Positions 34,898 through 35,023 of a stretch of DNA of 35,023 nucleotides are shown one piece after another; the stretch's first letter is position 1, and each line of letters begins with the position of its first letter. A model generated the notes under the pieces. That model was not told the DNA's origin. It saw only the letters and a list, made by a program, of their open reading frames with translations, and did not search any database. This DNA is from CAYJFK01 sp964369475. Its GTDB lineage: Bacteria; Bacillota; Clostridia; Oscillospirales; Feifaniaceae. A program made the translations under genes and the position numbers. The stretch lies in contig CAYJFK010000023.1 of the NCBI GenBank assembly GCA_964369475.1, positions 1-35,023 on the forward strand. Direction: 5' to 3'.

Positions 34898-35006
34898 TTT
34901 TTGAAGCCACAGGGCGCACTGTGAGCTTCGTTGTAGCACTACGCCAAGGCAACAAGCATTGCCGCAGCGCTCCGCCTCGTCACATCACGCCCTGTGGCTT
35001 CAAAAA
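34898..35006. repeat. Second inverted-repeat unit
   Basis: A perfect 19-bp inverted repeat (TTTTTGAAGCCACAGGGCG at 34898-34916 and its complement at 34988-35006) encloses about 71 bp. It has the same general build as the inner units of the adjacent element but different sequence. I see no clear target-site duplication. The window ends 17 bp later. Confidence 0.5.
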
Positions 35007-35023
35007 TCGTCCCGACCTCAAAA

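Noticed and set aside
34898..35006. Integron attC site
   Set aside because: The inverted repeat lacks the RYYYAAC/GTTRRRY core sites and the extrahelical bases expected; no integrase or cassette is seen.

Overview
The window looks like chromosome of an anaerobic, Gram-positive Clostridia-type bacterium. The evidence is the gene content: Gram-positive PolC, the pyrH-frr-uppS-cdsA-dxr-rseP-ispG-polC cluster, rpoB-rpoC-ybxF-rpsL-rpsG-fusA-tuf, strong AGGAGG ribosome binding sites, a tRNA with encoded CCA, and an [FeFe]-hydrogenase-like sensor. I cannot name the species. Start codons are unusually mixed: TTG starts polC, rseP, pyrH and rpoC, each preceded by a Shine-Dalgarno (SD) sequence.

Layout. 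(1) 1-12.1 kb, minus strand: tRNA-Ala(GGC), an EAL-domain c-di-GMP phosphodiesterase with its own promoter and a possible leader peptide, and upstream of it an eight-gene, tightly overlapping operon for UMP kinase, ribosome recycling, isoprenoid and phospholipid precursors, a site-2 protease and the replicative polymerase. (2) 12.2-17.6 kb, plus strand: one promoter drives a diguanylate cyclase, a SiaB-like kinase, a SiaC-like (DUF1987) switch protein and a large fusion of ferredoxin, [FeFe]-hydrogenase-like, Fe-S and PP2C/SpoIIE phosphatase domains, followed by a PLP-dependent Cys/Met-metabolism enzyme. (3) 17.4-18.2 kb: an intergenic region with a structured repeat, long hairpins and a 20-G tract. 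(4) 18.2-30.8 kb, minus strand: tuf, fusA, rpsG, rpsL, ybxF, rpoC and rpoB with several recognisable promoters. (5) 30.9-31.8 kb: an Rrf2-family Fe-S-type regulator and a small unknown protein, both minus. (6) 31.9-34.2 kb, plus strand: an OmpR-type response regulator and its histidine kinase. (7) 34.2-35.0 kb: a broken gene end interrupted by a MITE-like element, plus further inverted repeats.

Main point of interest. The 12.2-16.2 kb operon has all four partners of the Pseudomonas SiaABCD partner-switch (phosphatase, kinase, switch protein, diguanylate cyclase). The membrane sensor half of SiaA is replaced by a cytoplasmic ferredoxin/[FeFe]-hydrogenase-like module. This suggests, as inference, a hydrogen- or redox-responsive switch controlling c-di-GMP; the EAL phosphodiesterase 12 kb away would be the opposing enzyme.

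Second point of interest. A 133-nt structured core occurs twice (17.43 and 34.04 kb, 8 differences, no gaps). Each copy sits between two copies of a terminator hairpin that is different at each site, so the element appears to insert into, and duplicate, transcription terminators.
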